Position numbers and translations under genes: made by a program
Part shown: positions 18,078 to 28,211 of the stretch, piece by piece
How positions within the stretch are numbered: the stretch's first letter is position 1
Layout of the letters: each line of letters begins with the position of its first letter
Notes under the pieces: generated by a model
Seen by the model: the letters and a program-made list of their open reading frames with translations, nothing else
What the model was told of the DNA's origin: nothing
Database searches by the model: none
NCBI GenBank assembly: GCA_013214355.1
Contig: JABSSL010000087.1
Span: forward strand, 26,815 to 90,814
Direction: 5' to 3'
DNA length: 64,000 bases
Origin: Saprospiraceae bacterium
Lineage (GTDB): Bacteria; Bacteroidota; Bacteroidia; Chitinophagales; Saprospiraceae

Positions 18078-18824
18078 CTACTTCACGTGCCTGGTTACTA
18101 CATCGAGGGTGGCTTGCACTCTGATGATATTGGTTAGCAACACCTCTTCAGCACCTTCCTGCATCAGGTTCAGCATCGCTTGAATCCGCTCTTCATCGCC
18201 CCAACGCAATTGACCCGCATAGATAAGTTCCACCAGAGCATTGGTCAAAAAACCCTTGACCAAATCGCTTTCAGCATTAGGTACGATCGTTTCCAAAATA
18301 TCTAGATCCGTCACCTCTGCTAGTATTTTCACCTTTCGCCCAATAGCACAGATCATGGCCTGATCTTTTGTTCCCTTATACTCCAAGATCAACTTTGGCC
18401 AAGGAATGAGCTTTTCCGCCATCTTTCGTGCAATGTGGATCTTCATACGGAAATTAGAGGCCAAGCTTCGCATTTCATTGGTTTTTTCGAATTGCTCAGA
18501 CAACATGGCCAACTCCTTGCGAATTTGATCCATCGGGCAGACCTGTTGGAAGGTACCAATGGCAGAGTGCTGTATCTGGTCAATAATTTCCAGTATAGTG
18601 AAGGTAATCGAGTTATACTCTAGTTTATAATCTTGCAAAGCAATGTGGCCTCGTAATTTCTCTGCTTCTAGTTGGCGATAGCGAGCAGCCACATGATAGA
18701 TTTCCGTAGTCATATGGTTAGTAGAACCTTCTGTAAATTCAATTAATTCTTCAATGACTTGACGGATGTTTCCAAGAGAAACGGATTTCTTCAGATGCTT
18801 AAGTTGGAGGTTCGATTTTGTCAT
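18078..18824 (-). CDS. Helical protein with effector-associated-domain-like N-terminus
   Basis: The 248-residue protein has no signal peptide and is predicted mostly helical. Residues about 5-80 read like the effector-associated domain (EAD11-type) of bacterial conflict and NLR-like proteins: IRQVIEELIEF, then IYHVAARYRQLEAEKLRGHI and YNSITFTILEIID. Such domains are known to be death-fold-like or helical adaptors that pair two proteins by homotypic contact. The rest (about 90-248) is helical with HEAT-like character and no recognisable enzyme motif. No nearby gene carries a second copy of the domain that I can see, so a partner would lie elsewhere. Family assignment is from pattern memory only. 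Confidence 0.65.
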   Translation of the reverse strand: MTKSNLQLKHLKKSVSLGNIRQVIEELIEFTEGSTNHMTTEIYHVAARYRQLEAEKLRGHIALQDYKLEYNSITFTILEIIDQIQHSAIGTFQQVCPMDQIRKELAMLSEQFEKTNEMRSLASNFRMKIHIARKMAEKLIPWPKLILEYKGTKDQAMICAIGRKVKILAEVTDLDILETIVPNAESDLVKGFLTNALVELIYAGQLRWGDEERIQAMLNLMQEGAEEVLLTNIIRVQATLDVVTRHVK

Positions 18825-19308
18825 GCTAAATCGGGTTGTCTAATTATGGCTCTCGACAAGGCGGATTACCCGCTATCCAAGGCCGAGTTTGCGGATCAGA
18901 TTTAAAAGTGTTTTTATTTAGGTTAGAGAGAGCCTTTATTGAGGAGACTTGGGAGACAAAACAAACTTACTGAAGGATACACACATTACCAAGATAGTTA
19001 AATCGACTAAATTTAGCAATTATACAATCCTGATTTTCAACATTCGGAATCCAACGGTACCTCACTCTAATATCCTAGGATGTTCTTTTACACTGTAACA
19101 TAATGGGGACATATGCTGGGATCCCCAAAAAGTGCTAAGGATAAGTTTATATAAACAAGTACCGGGATATCTACTCATGCTCAATCATCTGTATTATATT
19201 AGAGGGGGGCCGATTGGCTAGCCGCTGCCTGAATCATGCTTTGCATCAATGGCCAAGCTTTCGTGTCAATCCGAGCCAACTTTACCACACCATTCAAACC
19301 TCATCAGG
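18825..19308. other. 484-bp gap between divergent genes
   Basis: AT-rich region upstream of two genes transcribed outward. I see no open frame with coding character, no tRNA and no strong hairpin. It should contain the promoters of the EAD-like gene and the oxidoreductase gene, but no convincing TAnnTTTG element was found. Confidence 0.4.
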
Positions 19309-20781
19309 ATGAAAAAACGAAAAACACAACCAAAACAATCGTCTCGTAGAGATTTCATTAAGAAAAGTGCGATTGCCTCCTCCATTTTCATTGTGCCCCG
19401 GCATGTCCTGGGTGGACCAGGTTACACGGCGCCAAGTGATCAGTTAAACCTAGCTGCTATTGGTGCAGGAGGTAAGGGGCGCAGTGACATTAGAAATGCC
19501 TCAGTCGGTGGGCGTGAGCGCGTGGTTGCCCTATGTGATGTCGACTTCTCCGGTTCTGCCAAAAGTTCAGTAGAAGCATTCCCGAAGGCGAAAATCTATC
19601 ATGATTATCGGGAAATGCTGGACAAGGAAAAAGATATTGATGCCGTGACGATCTCTACCCCGGATCACGTCCACGGGCCGGCTGCCGCTTTTGCCATGCA
19701 AAGAGGTATCCATGTTTACGTTCAGAAACCCATGACCCACAATATTCAAGAGGCTCGCTACCTGACCAAACTGGCCCGTGAAAAGAAAATCGTTAGTCAA
19801 ATGGGCAATCAGGGAGCTTCTAACCCACTCCTAAAGATGGTGCAGGGCTGGGTTGATTCCGGAAAATTGGGCAAGATATCTAAGGTACAGGTTTGGACCA
19901 ACCGCCCAGTTTGGCCGCAGGGCTTTAAATTCCCTGAACCGGATGAAAGCGAGAAACCGGAAGATCTCAAATGGGACCTATGGCTTGGCCCATCAAAAGC
20001 CATTCCTTACACGCCGAATATTCATCCGTTTAACTGGCGTGGCTGGTGGGAATACGGTACTGGTGCCCTCGGTGATGTTGGATGTCATCTCATTGATATT
20101 CCTTTCCGAACCCTTGGCCTCAAGTACCCCACTGATGCAGAATGCAGTGTTGGAGCAGTATACACTAAGATGTGGAATGCAGAGTACCACCCAGAAGGAT
20201 GCCCTCCTTCTTCCTTTATTACTCTTCACTTTGAGGCAACCGAAAAGAGTAAGGCTCCGATCGAGATGACTTGGAGTGATGGAGGTATTCGTCCATCTCA
20301 CCCCACTATTATCCCTGCCGATGATGATATCGGAGGAAAGAATAGTCAGAATGGAGTGCTGATCATCGGTGAGAAAGGAATTATTTCTACCAATATAAAT
20401 GATAGTTCTCCGCTCATGCCGAAGTTGTATCTCAATGACGGCACCAAAGAGTTTGGCCCGGAGGAGGAAAACTTTGATGAGCCAGAATACGGACATCATA
20501 GACAATGGGTGGATGCTTGCAAAGCAGGCTTCGATAGCGCGGAGCATAAGGACTTGACCTCCTCCTTTGATTATGCAGGTCCAATGACAGAGACGGTCCT
20601 AATGGGGAATCTCGCAATTAGGAGCTATATGCTGCGTCGAGAAAACGCCAAAGGCCGCACAGAGTACTTTGGCAGAAAGAAGTTATTGTGGGATGGTGAG
20701 AATATGAAAATCACTAACCTTGTAGAAGCCAATCAATTTGTGGGAAGAACCTACAGAATCGGTTGGGATCTGCGTTCGTAG
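19309..20781 (+). CDS. Gfo/Idh/MocA family oxidoreductase, Tat-exported
   Basis: The ATG at 19309 (MKKRKTQPKQSSRRDFIKK) gives a Tat signal with twin arginines and a hydrophobic stretch; the longer frame from 19249 only adds residues in front of it. The Rossmann motif AAIGAGGKG follows near residue 50, then AVTISTPDHVHG and the substrate-domain motif VYVQKPMTHN, where family members usually have EKP. The 490-residue length with a long C-terminal domain (WGYGTG-like WEYGTGALGDVGCHLID) is typical of the secreted sugar oxidoreductases of Bacteroidota and Planctomycetes. The reaction is probably NAD(P)-dependent sugar oxidation; the sugar is unknown. Confidence 0.9.
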   Translation: MKKRKTQPKQSSRRDFIKKSAIASSIFIVPRHVLGGPGYTAPSDQLNLAAIGAGGKGRSDIRNASVGGRERVVALCDVDFSGSAKSSVEAFPKAKIYHDYREMLDKEKDIDAVTISTPDHVHGPAAAFAMQRGIHVYVQKPMTHNIQEARYLTKLAREKKIVSQMGNQGASNPLLKMVQGWVDSGKLGKISKVQVWTNRPVWPQGFKFPEPDESEKPEDLKWDLWLGPSKAIPYTPNIHPFNWRGWWEYGTGALGDVGCHLIDIPFRTLGLKYPTDAECSVGAVYTKMWNAEYHPEGCPPSSFITLHFEATEKSKAPIEMTWSDGGIRPSHPTIIPADDDIGGKNSQNGVLIIGEKGIISTNINDSSPLMPKLYLNDGTKEFGPEEENFDEPEYGHHRQWVDACKAGFDSAEHKDLTSSFDYAGPMTETVLMGNLAIRSYMLRRENAKGRTEYFGRKKLLWDGENMKITNLVEANQFVGRTYRIGWDLRS

Positions 20782-20797
20782 ATAAGAGCATTATATT

Positions 20798-20826
20798 GGG
20801 GTGCTACTCCTTAGCGGTGGCGCCCC
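20798..20826 (+). terminator. Possible terminator of the oxidoreductase gene
   Basis: Arms GGGGTGC (20798-20804) and GCGCCCC (20820-20826) pair with one G-U, 17 bases after the stop codon. The T-run after it is weak (TATCAATTGTCTTT), so this is a moderate call. Confidence 0.4.
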
Positions 20827-20878
20827 TATCAATTGTCTTTACCTTCCCAAACAGCCTAGCCTTTTCTTCCGTATAGGC

Positions 20879-20907
20879 AAAAAAAAAGAGAGCCCACCTG
20901 GACTCTC
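20879..20907 (-). terminator. Terminator-like hairpin facing the minus strand, no gene to serve
   Basis: Nine A on the + strand precede GAGAGCCCACCTGGACTCTC (5+2 bp stem with one mismatch). Read on the minus strand it is a stem followed by nine T. No clear minus-strand gene lies to its right before 21489. Confidence 0.4.
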
Positions 20908-21182
20908 CCTTGCAAATAACCTATTTCTATCCTCTGACAAATAGAGCATCTCGTACTTGCAGTGTCCTAAGAGATGTGATGGTTTTATTTGAAACTTTTT
21001 CCAAATACACATCACCTCCAGTTTAGGTCTTGACTACAAGTATTCTAATACCCATTCCCAAAGGGACCTTTATTTTTAATCCTGGTCTTGCCCCCGATGA
21101 GAGGAAGTCCAGTAATGATTTTTTCAATGCTGAGCGTAAGTCATTTCTTACCGTACAAAGGTGCACCAAAATCCTGAACCGT

Positions 21183-21262
21183 ACTTGGACTATTGTTTCT
21201 AAAACTTGGATTATTGTTTTAAAACTTGGACTATTGTTTTTAAAACTTGGACTATTGTTTAA
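21183..21262. repeat. Four tandem copies of a 20-21 bp unit
   Basis: The unit is ACTTGGACTATTGTTTTTAAA, with starts at 21183, 21204, 21224 and 21245, differing by one base or a one-base length change. It lies about 230 bp before the degenerate receiver gene. Small frames across it on both strands look like by-products of the repeat. The rest of the 20908-21488 gap shows no gene I can support. Confidence 0.75.
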
Positions 21263-21488
21263 TCGCAAAACAACAATAAATACACAACCGACTATTAATC
21301 AGTCGCTTAAGACCGAATTGACGCAAAGAATAGTAGTATTTCAAGAAAGGATGTTAAATTAGAGTCTCAATAGTATTTCATAACTTGTGTTGTCAGTTAG
21401 AAACTAAGCGACTTGTTCCAAAACTAGGAGGAGTAAGCTTGTTCTGTAATCGTGGATTAGTGATAGACCTATTTGTCAAACCTACCTT

Positions 21489-21956
21489 ATGCCAGCTAGA
21501 GAGATTTCCTTTCTGCTGATCGACTCCAATGAGCAGCATCAGGATATCGTACAGGATCTCTTGGGAGATCGCTACGAGCTCTACCTGGCGGACAATGGCA
21601 GAGATGGAGTAAAACAAGCTCACAAGCATATTCCTGATATCATCTTCATCAATAAAGATTTACCAGAAGGGAATTGTGCAGAGATTTGTCAAAAACTAAA
21701 GAGCCATCAATTAAGTAGCCACATACCAATCTTACTTATCGGACGCCAGATCAATCCATTTCGTGCCAAGATCAAATATAAAGTAGACGTTTTTCTAGAA
21801 TATCCTTATAGTATGCGACAGCTATTGGTACAAGTAAGAAAAATGATACAGTTCAAAATTCGTCTACAAGAAAGATATGCTTTGTTTGCCAAGAAGGATG
21901 CACGCCTGGTATCTGAGGAAAGCCTATTAGGCGACTTGATTCTTCGGTTGCCCTGA
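21489..21956 (+). CDS. Degenerate response-regulator receiver protein
   Basis: This 155-residue protein aligns along its whole length with the receiver domain and following linker of the hybrid regulator encoded next door (RYELYLADNGRDGVKQAHKHIPD against [23 protein letters not shown]). The phosphorylation residues are altered: the second acid of the ED pair is Ser (LIDSN), the phospho-acceptor Asp is Asn (FINKDLP), the Thr/Ser of the switch is Ile or Gly (LLIGRQ) and the invariant Lys before Pro is Tyr (LEYPYS). No DNA-binding domain is present. It looks like a duplicate of the neighbour's receiver turned into a non-phosphorylated protein, or a decaying remnant; the frame is intact. Confidence 0.85.
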   Translation: MPAREISFLLIDSNEQHQDIVQDLLGDRYELYLADNGRDGVKQAHKHIPDIIFINKDLPEGNCAEICQKLKSHQLSSHIPILLIGRQINPFRAKIKYKVDVFLEYPYSMRQLLVQVRKMIQFKIRLQERYALFAKKDARLVSEESLLGDLILRLP

Positions 21957-22038
21957 ATCCATCGGCGAACAAATATATTTTCATTAACTTTCGTTTTTGA
22001 TACCCCCTGTTGATTCTTAAAACCCGTCATTTTCAAAA

Positions 22039-25000
22039 TTGGTTGAATTGATCCGTAGTATTCGCCATTGTCGTTGTATTCTTGCCCTAGTTACCTACCT
22101 TGCTTTAGCTGATATCTGTCAGCTTCATGGCCAGCCCTTGTCTACTTATCAACATTGGACTCAAAAACAAGGTCTTTCCAGTAACTATGTGATGACGTTC
22201 ATGGAAGATCACTTGGGCTTCATTTGGATTGGAACAGAGAATGGTCTGAACAGATTCGACGGAACTCATTTCTTGGAGTACCGGCACGACCCGGAGGATT
22301 CAACCTCCCTAAATAGCAACTGGATTACCACTATTTTTGAAGATAGCAAGCAGAATATCTGGGTAGGTACCCGAAGTGGTTTGAATCGGCTGGATCGACA
22401 AAGTGGGGTATTTGAAAGGGTAGACTTGAGAAGAGAAGACGGTTCTATCATTAGGGATGAGATCACCAGCTTTCTGGAAGATGAGCAGGGTAACGTATGG
22501 GTTTTGACACTTAGAACAGGCCTGTTCAGCGTACAGATTAAGAAAAATGGACCACCTTACATTGCGGAACAATTCGCCTACAAACATGTAACTTCAGCTT
22601 CAGCCAATAGCTTAAGGCTGGCTCATCTGATTCATGTTCATGAGGACTACTTGTGGCTAGCCACCACACAAGGTCTCGATCGACTACATATACCCACCGG
22701 AGAAATCCTCAGCCTACGGATTCCCAATTCCAATGTTTTTTTCAAAGGAGAAGTAGTCTTTGTAAGGAGTTTGGTTAATTCCTCAGGTGATATTATTCTT
22801 CAACTGGGGGGAGAATTGTATCGAGTAAAAGATCAAGATACAAACCCCTCTCTAGTAGAACTTCCTAGAACCACATCCAATTCTTTAGCAAATCAACCGC
22901 TATGGCATATGACCTGGCAGGATGAACAGACTCTTCTTGCTACGGATCTAGCACAGATCTATACCGTTGATATTGAAAGTGGAGAACAAACGCTTTTCCT
23001 CCCAGCTGAAGAGCAAGCTAATTTATTTCGCAAGTCAATCCTATCCATATTGACAGACGCTAAGGGCAGTGTCTGGGTCGGGACTGAAGGGGAAGGGATT
23101 CACTTTTTGTCTGGCGAAAAACCCGTGTACACTTTCCATCAGCACGAACCCGGCAACCCCAATTCGATATCAGCTGGATCCATCAGAAGCTTCGCGGAAG
23201 ACCGGCAAGGGCATCTTTGGATTGGCCTGTTAGGGGCTGGTATTGAGCAATTTCGGTATACTCCTGACGGCACAGGGCTCGAGAAATTGAAGACAATCAA
23301 TACAGCTAATACAGACCTAAGCAGTGATCTAGTAATTAAAGTAATGCTTGATCAATCAGAAGATGTGCTGTGGGTAGCCACCAATACCAACGGCCTAAAT
23401 CGAGTAGATCTGGCTTCTGGAGAAATAGATATTTATCGACACCTTGAAAATAACCGGAATTCATTAGGTGGAAATCGTATTTGGGGCTTGAATCAAGATA
23501 AGGAGGGTTTCATCTGGGCAGGTACCTGGACCGAAGGGTTAGCCCGACTCAACCCCATTGACGGCAGGATAAAGAACTATTTTGCCGAGCCGAATGGTCT
23601 GAGCAGTAATAGCATACGCCATATCTACAGAGCCCCAGATGATACATTTTGGATCGGAACTACTCGTGGCTTGAATCGATTAGATACACAAACCGAAACC
23701 TTTACACCTTTCGTACATGATCCCACGGACTCCACTAGTATCTCTAACAATCTCGTTTGGTCTGTTTTCAAAGATCGCCAAGGAGATCTTTGGGTCGGTA
23801 CTGATGTAGGTCTCAATCGGTTTGATCCGGAAACCAACAGCTTTGAACACTATTACGAGCATGACGGTCTTCCTTCCAATACAATTTTCGCTTTAGCGGA
23901 GGACGGCGAAGGCGTACTTTGGATAAATACGGACAAAGGAGCTGTCAGAGTCATCAGAGGTTTAGAGGAGATTTCCTTTCAAAAAATCAATATCCAAGAT
24001 GAATTGGGCAGCCTCTCCTTCATCCCCAAGGCCCTGTACCAAAGTCCTAGCACCGGGCATATGCTCCTCGGAACTGCCAGCAGGATGGTCATGGTAGACC
24101 CTGATCTCATAAGACAAGATACCTTCAGTCACGACTTAACCCTTCATTCCTTTTCTACCTTTCGCCTTGGAAATGGAAAAGGAAGAAAAGATACAGATTA
24201 CTTCGTAGCAGATAAATCAGAAGAAATTCAACTGGGATATCAAGACCAATCTATCAGTCTTCAGCTTAGTGATCTAGCTTGGCATGGCACTCAGGATCGA
24301 CAATACGAATACCAGCTAGCGGGATTCAACGGCCAATGGATGAGCCTCCCAGAAAACATGGAGGTAAGCTTTACGAATCTGGATGCTGGTAAGTACAAAT
24401 TTCTGGTAAGAACTAGAAGTGCCGGCAATATTGCCTCTGAAGCGATCCAACTGCTTTCTTTACGCGTCTTTCCACCTTGGTGGGAAAGTACCGCAGCCTA
24501 CATAAGTTATCTACTGCTGCTAGTTGGTTTTGGCTATCTAGTATATCGTTTCCAACTGAATCGGCAGTTACAAATTCAGGAGACTGAGAATCTTAAGGCC
24601 TTAGATGCCTTTAAGAACAAACTTTACACTAATATCACGCATGAATTCAAGACACCCTTAACGGTGATCAGTGGAGTAATAGAGCAAGTGCAAGGGCACG
24701 ATAAAGTGAAGAAACAGGTAAAGAGGAGTAGCTCTAACCTTCTACATTTAGTGAATCAAATCTTGGACCTCAGAAAATTAGAAGAAGGTCGCTTACAATT
24801 AAAGTGGATCCAGACGGATATAATCGCTTATCTGCAGTATTTGTTGGCTTCCTATGAAGCCTTGGCCGGTTTAAAGCATATTCAGCTGCATTTCGTCCCT
24901 GACAATGAGGAGATCCTGATGGATTTCGACAAAGAAAAACTGCAAAGGGTACTTTCTAATTTGCTTTCCAACGCCATAAAGTTCACGCCATCGCATGGAC

Positions 25001-26184
25001 ATATCTATATCCGTACCTTCAAGGGAGTAATCGCAGGAACAAAAGAACCTACCCTGTCTCTAATTGTGCAGGATACCGGTATCGGGATTCCACCCGAGGA
25101 TCAAGAAAATATTTTTGATCGCTTCTATCAAGTAGGTAATAGTATCCCGAAGGTAGATTCCTCCCTACAATATCGTGGCCCAGGTGGAGGAACTGGCATC
25201 GGTCTAGCCATGACCAAAGAGCTCGTCGAATTAATGGGGGGCAATATTTCTGTCAAAAGCCAGTTGGGCAAAGGGAGTTCCTTCACCATTGTACTTCCGC
25301 TCCATCAAAACGCAGCTGTCGTCCCAATCAAAGACCTCACCCAAGCGCCTATTCTCACGCCTGAGATTCCAACTGAAGTGGCGGAGCTTCCGGCTGGTCC
25401 CTACGCCGGGACAAACAGCGGCACCTTACAAAGTCTTCTCTTGATTGAGGACAATACAGATGTGATGCAATACCTGGTATCCTTGCTAGAAGAAAGGTAT
25501 GACCTCTACCTTGCTCGTGATGGACAAGAAGGTATAGAACTTGCCTTGGAACACATCCCAGATCTAATCGTGAGTGATGTGATGATGCCCATCAAGGATG
25601 GTTTTGAAGTCTGCAGTACGTTGAAAACAGATGAACGAACGAGTCATATTCCCATCATACTTTTGACTGCCAAATCCAGCATAGATTCTCGATTGGAAGG
25701 CTTAGGCCGAGGAGCTGATGCCTACCTAGCGAAACCCTTTGACCAGCGAGAGTTGTTTATCAGACTTGAGCAATTATCCGCTCTACGGCAGCAGCTAAGA
25801 GAACGCTATCAAGGCTTTGAACCGGTGGATACCGAGGAAGAAAAGAATCCTTATGCACAGGAGGATGCCTTCATCCATCGACTGCAAGACATCATTGTAT
25901 CCAAAATGAAAGACGCAGAGTTTGGTATCAATACCCTTTGCCAGGACATGGGCATGAGTAGATCCCAACTCCATCTTAAGCTCAAGGCTTTAACCAATCG
26001 ATCTACTTCTCATGTGATCCGTGCCGTGCGGCTGCACAAAGCCAAGGAGTTACTACAAGAAAACTCCATGAACGTCACCGAAGTGTCCTTTGAAGTCGGG
26101 TTTAATGATCCAGCCTACTTTTCAAGAAAATTCACCGAAGAATTCGGAATCAGTCCCAAGAAATTCATGGGTAATCTCTCCTAG
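22039..26184 (+). CDS. Hybrid two-component regulator (HTCS): propeller, kinase, receiver, AraC HTH
   Basis: All parts of a one-piece sensor-regulator are present: signal sequence (1-32), two periplasmic beta-propellers of repeats like [13 protein letters not shown] (about 35-720), Y_Y_Y domain (about 735-805), one membrane segment (about 815-837), HisKA with H868 in ITHEFKTPL, HATPase with DTGIGI and GIGLAM, receiver with D1180 in SDVMMP and lysine in AKP, and an AraC HTH (about 1290-1375). The start is a TTG at 22039, because a stop at 22018 precedes it and no ATG occurs before the propeller. Such proteins sense oligosaccharides and switch on utilisation loci, but no glycoside hydrolase or SusCD pair is adjacent here. 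Confidence 0.95.
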   Translation: MVELIRSIRHCRCILALVTYLALADICQLHGQPLSTYQHWTQKQGLSSNYVMTFMEDHLGFIWIGTENGLNRFDGTHFLEYRHDPEDSTSLNSNWITTIFEDSKQNIWVGTRSGLNRLDRQSGVFERVDLRREDGSIIRDEITSFLEDEQGNVWVLTLRTGLFSVQIKKNGPPYIAEQFAYKHVTSASANSLRLAHLIHVHEDYLWLATTQGLDRLHIPTGEILSLRIPNSNVFFKGEVVFVRSLVNSSGDIILQLGGELYRVKDQDTNPSLVELPRTTSNSLANQPLWHMTWQDEQTLLATDLAQIYTVDIESGEQTLFLPAEEQANLFRKSILSILTDAKGSVWVGTEGEGIHFLSGEKPVYTFHQHEPGNPNSISAGSIRSFAEDRQGHLWIGLLGAGIEQFRYTPDGTGLEKLKTINTANTDLSSDLVIKVMLDQSEDVLWVATNTNGLNRVDLASGEIDIYRHLENNRNSLGGNRIWGLNQDKEGFIWAGTWTEGLARLNPIDGRIKNYFAEPNGLSSNSIRHIYRAPDDTFWIGTTRGLNRLDTQTETFTPFVHDPTDSTSISNNLVWSVFKDRQGDLWVGTDVGLNRFDPETNSFEHYYEHDGLPSNTIFALAEDGEGVLWINTDKGAVRVIRGLEEISFQKINIQDELGSLSFIPKALYQSPSTGHMLLGTASRMVMVDPDLIRQDTFSHDLTLHSFSTFRLGNGKGRKDTDYFVADKSEEIQLGYQDQSISLQLSDLAWHGTQDRQYEYQLAGFNGQWMSLPENMEVSFTNLDAGKYKFLVRTRSAGNIASEAIQLLSLRVFPPWWESTAAYISYLLLLVGFGYLVYRFQLNRQLQIQETENLKALDAFKNKLYTNITHEFKTPLTVISGVIEQVQGHDKVKKQVKRSSSNLLHLVNQILDLRKLEEGRLQLKWIQTDIIAYLQYLLASYEALAGLKHIQLHFVPDNEEILMDFDKEKLQRVLSNLLSNAIKFTPSHGHIYIRTFKGVIAGTKEPTLSLIVQDTGIGIPPEDQENIFDRFYQVGNSIPKVDSSLQYRGPGGGTGIGLAMTKELVELMGGNISVKSQLGKGSSFTIVLPLHQNAAVVPIKDLTQAPILTPEIPTEVAELPAGPYAGTNSGTLQSLLLIEDNTDVMQYLVSLLEERYDLYLARDGQEGIELALEHIPDLIVSDVMMPIKDGFEVCSTLKTDERTSHIPIILLTAKSSIDSRLEGLGRGADAYLAKPFDQRELFIRLEQLSALRQQLRERYQGFEPVDTEEEKNPYAQEDAFIHRLQDIIVSKMKDAEFGINTLCQDMGMSRSQLHLKLKALTNRSTSHVIRAVRLHKAKELLQENSMNVTEVSFEVGFNDPAYFSRKFTEEFGISPKKFMGNLS

Positions 26185-26210
26185 CGGCGCTTGCTCATAC
26201 CCAGCTTATC

Positions 26211-26226
26211 AAAATGATCATTTTTT
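26211..26226 (+). terminator. Small palindrome with T-run after the HTCS gene
   Basis: AAAATGATCATTTT (26211-26224) is a 14-bp perfect palindrome ending in a T-run, 27 bases after the HTCS stop. Without a loop it is a weak terminator candidate and could instead be an operator of the next gene. Confidence 0.3.
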
Positions 26227-26299
26227 GTCGATTTTGATGAAAACATTCTCCAGAAAAAGGTGAAAATTGAGCTTATCTATTCACCAAGACAATTACTGC

Positions 26300-27277
26300 A
26301 TGAAAGCCTGGCAAATTAATTCCTACGGAGGACCTGACGTATTCAAGTTTGTGACTATTCCTGATCCTAGTCCCAAAGAAGGCCACATCCTCATCGAGAT
26401 TAAAGCCTTTGGTATCAATAGAAGCGAATTGTACACTCGACAAGGCCATTCTGGGGATGCGGTGACCTTACCTAGAGTGTTAGGGATAGAATGCGTAGGC
26501 ATCGTAAGAGATAATGGAGGGACTGACCTAAAGATTGGCCAAAAAGTTGGAGCAGCGATGGGCCACATGGATCGGCTGTATGATGGAGGCTATGCAGAAA
26601 TGGCCTTGATTCCAAGATCCAATGTATATCCTATGGAAACCGAGCTTGAATGGGCCACGCTAGGAGCCTTACCAGAGATGTATCTGACCGCATGGGGAGT
26701 GATCAAGGAAGCCATTGATCTACCTAGAAACAGCTCCTTGCTGATCAGAGGAGGCAGTTCTTCCGTAGGGCTTGCCTGTGCCTCAATAGCCAAGGAAATG
26801 GGCTGTACCGTTTTAGCCACTACCCGAAAGCAAGAGAAGGTTCCGATTTTGAAAGCAGCGGGGGTTGATCACGTCATCATTGACGATGGACAAATTGCGC
26901 CTCAAGTGAAGGCCATCCTTCCTGGAGGTGTGGCCGGAGTGGTGGAATTGGTAGGAATTGAAAAGACTATTATGGACTGTCTTCGGTGCACCGCCCCCAA
27001 AGGCACGGTGGGAATGGTAGGTTTCCTCGGAGATACCTGGGATTACAAGTTCTTCCCTTGGATGCCTTCCACCGTAAAACTTACTTTATATAGCAGTGAA
27101 ACCCTCCATGCTGAATACGCCACTCCGGTTCTACAAAAGGTAGTGGATCATGTGGCCGCCGGAAGGTACAATTCCAACATCCACCAAGTCTTCCCATTTA
27201 GTGAGCTTCCTCGGGCACATGAAATGATGGAGAGCAATCAGGCAGCCGGGAAGCTGGTCGTAGTAACGGAAAACTAA
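26300..27277 (+). CDS. Zinc-type medium-chain alcohol dehydrogenase/quinone reductase family protein
   Basis: The ATG at 26300 (MKAWQINSYGGPDVFKF) is the standard start for this family; a TTG 33 bases upstream is unlikely. The protein has the GroES-like N-domain with GINRSELYTRQGHS, the LGIECVG segment and a Rossmann motif LLIRGGSSSVGLACASIAKEMG (quoted in part: RGGSSSVGLA). The structural zinc cysteines are missing, as in quinone-reductase-like members. It should reduce an enone or quinone with NADPH. The AraC-type gene 27 bases downstream in the same direction is probably its regulator. Confidence 0.9.
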   Translation: MKAWQINSYGGPDVFKFVTIPDPSPKEGHILIEIKAFGINRSELYTRQGHSGDAVTLPRVLGIECVGIVRDNGGTDLKIGQKVGAAMGHMDRLYDGGYAEMALIPRSNVYPMETELEWATLGALPEMYLTAWGVIKEAIDLPRNSSLLIRGGSSSVGLACASIAKEMGCTVLATTRKQEKVPILKAAGVDHVIIDDGQIAPQVKAILPGGVAGVVELVGIEKTIMDCLRCTAPKGTVGMVGFLGDTWDYKFFPWMPSTVKLTLYSSETLHAEYATPVLQKVVDHVAAGRYNSNIHQVFPFSELPRAHEMMESNQAAGKLVVVTEN

Positions 27278-27304
27278 TGTAAGTACTATTTTGTATCATT
27301 GAGT

Positions 27305-28141
27305 ATGCGAGAGTATACCATTCCCAATCACTTAATCCAGGAAGACTCCCCTCCCCCAATCGGTCTGATCGATTATCGAACTGTGGGTGATCCCATACGC
27401 AATCGAATTCTGTATACGCAGAATGTAATCAGCTTTATGATACAGGGCTCCAAGGAGATTCATATGCAAGATTCTCCCTTAAACTTCGATCAAAGCCATT
27501 TTGCAATTATCACTTCGAGCCGTTGCCTGATGACGGAGATTTCGGCTAATGGTCAGTACCGAAGCCTGCTTTTCTTTTTCGATGATGAGGTATTGCGGAG
27601 TCTCTGGCTCAAGCATATGGATACCTTCCAGAAAGTAGCCACCAAGGCTGAAGCATTAGCCCTGCCTTATGATCAATATCTTCTGCAGTTCCGAAGTTCT
27701 CTTGAACTGCTTTGTGGAGGAAAAGCACCGAGCATGGCACTTTTGACCGCCAAGCTAGAAGAATTTCTCCTGTATGTATTACAAAGGCGCCCACAACAAT
27801 TAATTGCACTCCTAAATAATAGTAAATCTAAAACTGAGGTGGGCTTTAGGAATGTGGTCCAAAACAATCTCTTCAGCAATCTTAGCATAGAGGAATTGGC
27901 CTTTCTCTGCAATATGAGTGTCTCCACCTTTAAGCGCCATTTCCACAAATTTTACGAAACCTCGCCCAGTCGCTTTATCCAGGAACAACGGATGAAAATG
28001 GCCGGGCAGTTGCTCCAAAAGAAAAAGCTCCCCTCTGAAGTCTACAACCTGGTCGGATATGACTCCTATTCGAATTTTGCCCGAGCCTTCAAGCAATACC
28101 ATCAGATGAGTCCAAGGCAATACCTCAACATGAACGTTTAA
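27305..28141 (+). CDS. AraC family transcriptional regulator
   Basis: The 278-residue protein has an N-terminal cupin-like sensing half (to about 165) and a C-terminal pair of HTH motifs: LSIEELAFLCNMSVSTFKRH and PSEVYNLVGYDSYSNFARAF followed by MSPRQYL. ATG 27305 lies two codons after a TTG at 27299; either may be used. It resembles regulators found next to oxidoreductases and may respond to the substrate of the upstream dehydrogenase. No operator could be assigned. Confidence 0.92.
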   Translation: MREYTIPNHLIQEDSPPPIGLIDYRTVGDPIRNRILYTQNVISFMIQGSKEIHMQDSPLNFDQSHFAIITSSRCLMTEISANGQYRSLLFFFDDEVLRSLWLKHMDTFQKVATKAEALALPYDQYLLQFRSSLELLCGGKAPSMALLTAKLEEFLLYVLQRRPQQLIALLNNSKSKTEVGFRNVVQNNLFSNLSIEELAFLCNMSVSTFKRHFHKFYETSPSRFIQEQRMKMAGQLLQKKKLPSEVYNLVGYDSYSNFARAFKQYHQMSPRQYLNMNV

Positions 28142-28211
28142 GTGTACTTATCGAACGAATTGATGTAGGTGACGCCTCCTGAATTCCTGCAATTTTGCCT
28201 TAAAAAGAATC

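Noticed and set aside
19993..20547. 184-residue minus-strand frame
   Set aside because: It is antisense to the Gfo/Idh/MocA gene and has no protein features.
21183..21262. CRISPR array
   Set aside because: Repeats are directly adjacent with no spacers and no cas genes lie nearby.
21030..21362. 110-residue plus-strand frame and 81-residue minus-strand frame
   Set aside because: Both are driven by the tandem repeat and show no domain; they look like chance frames.
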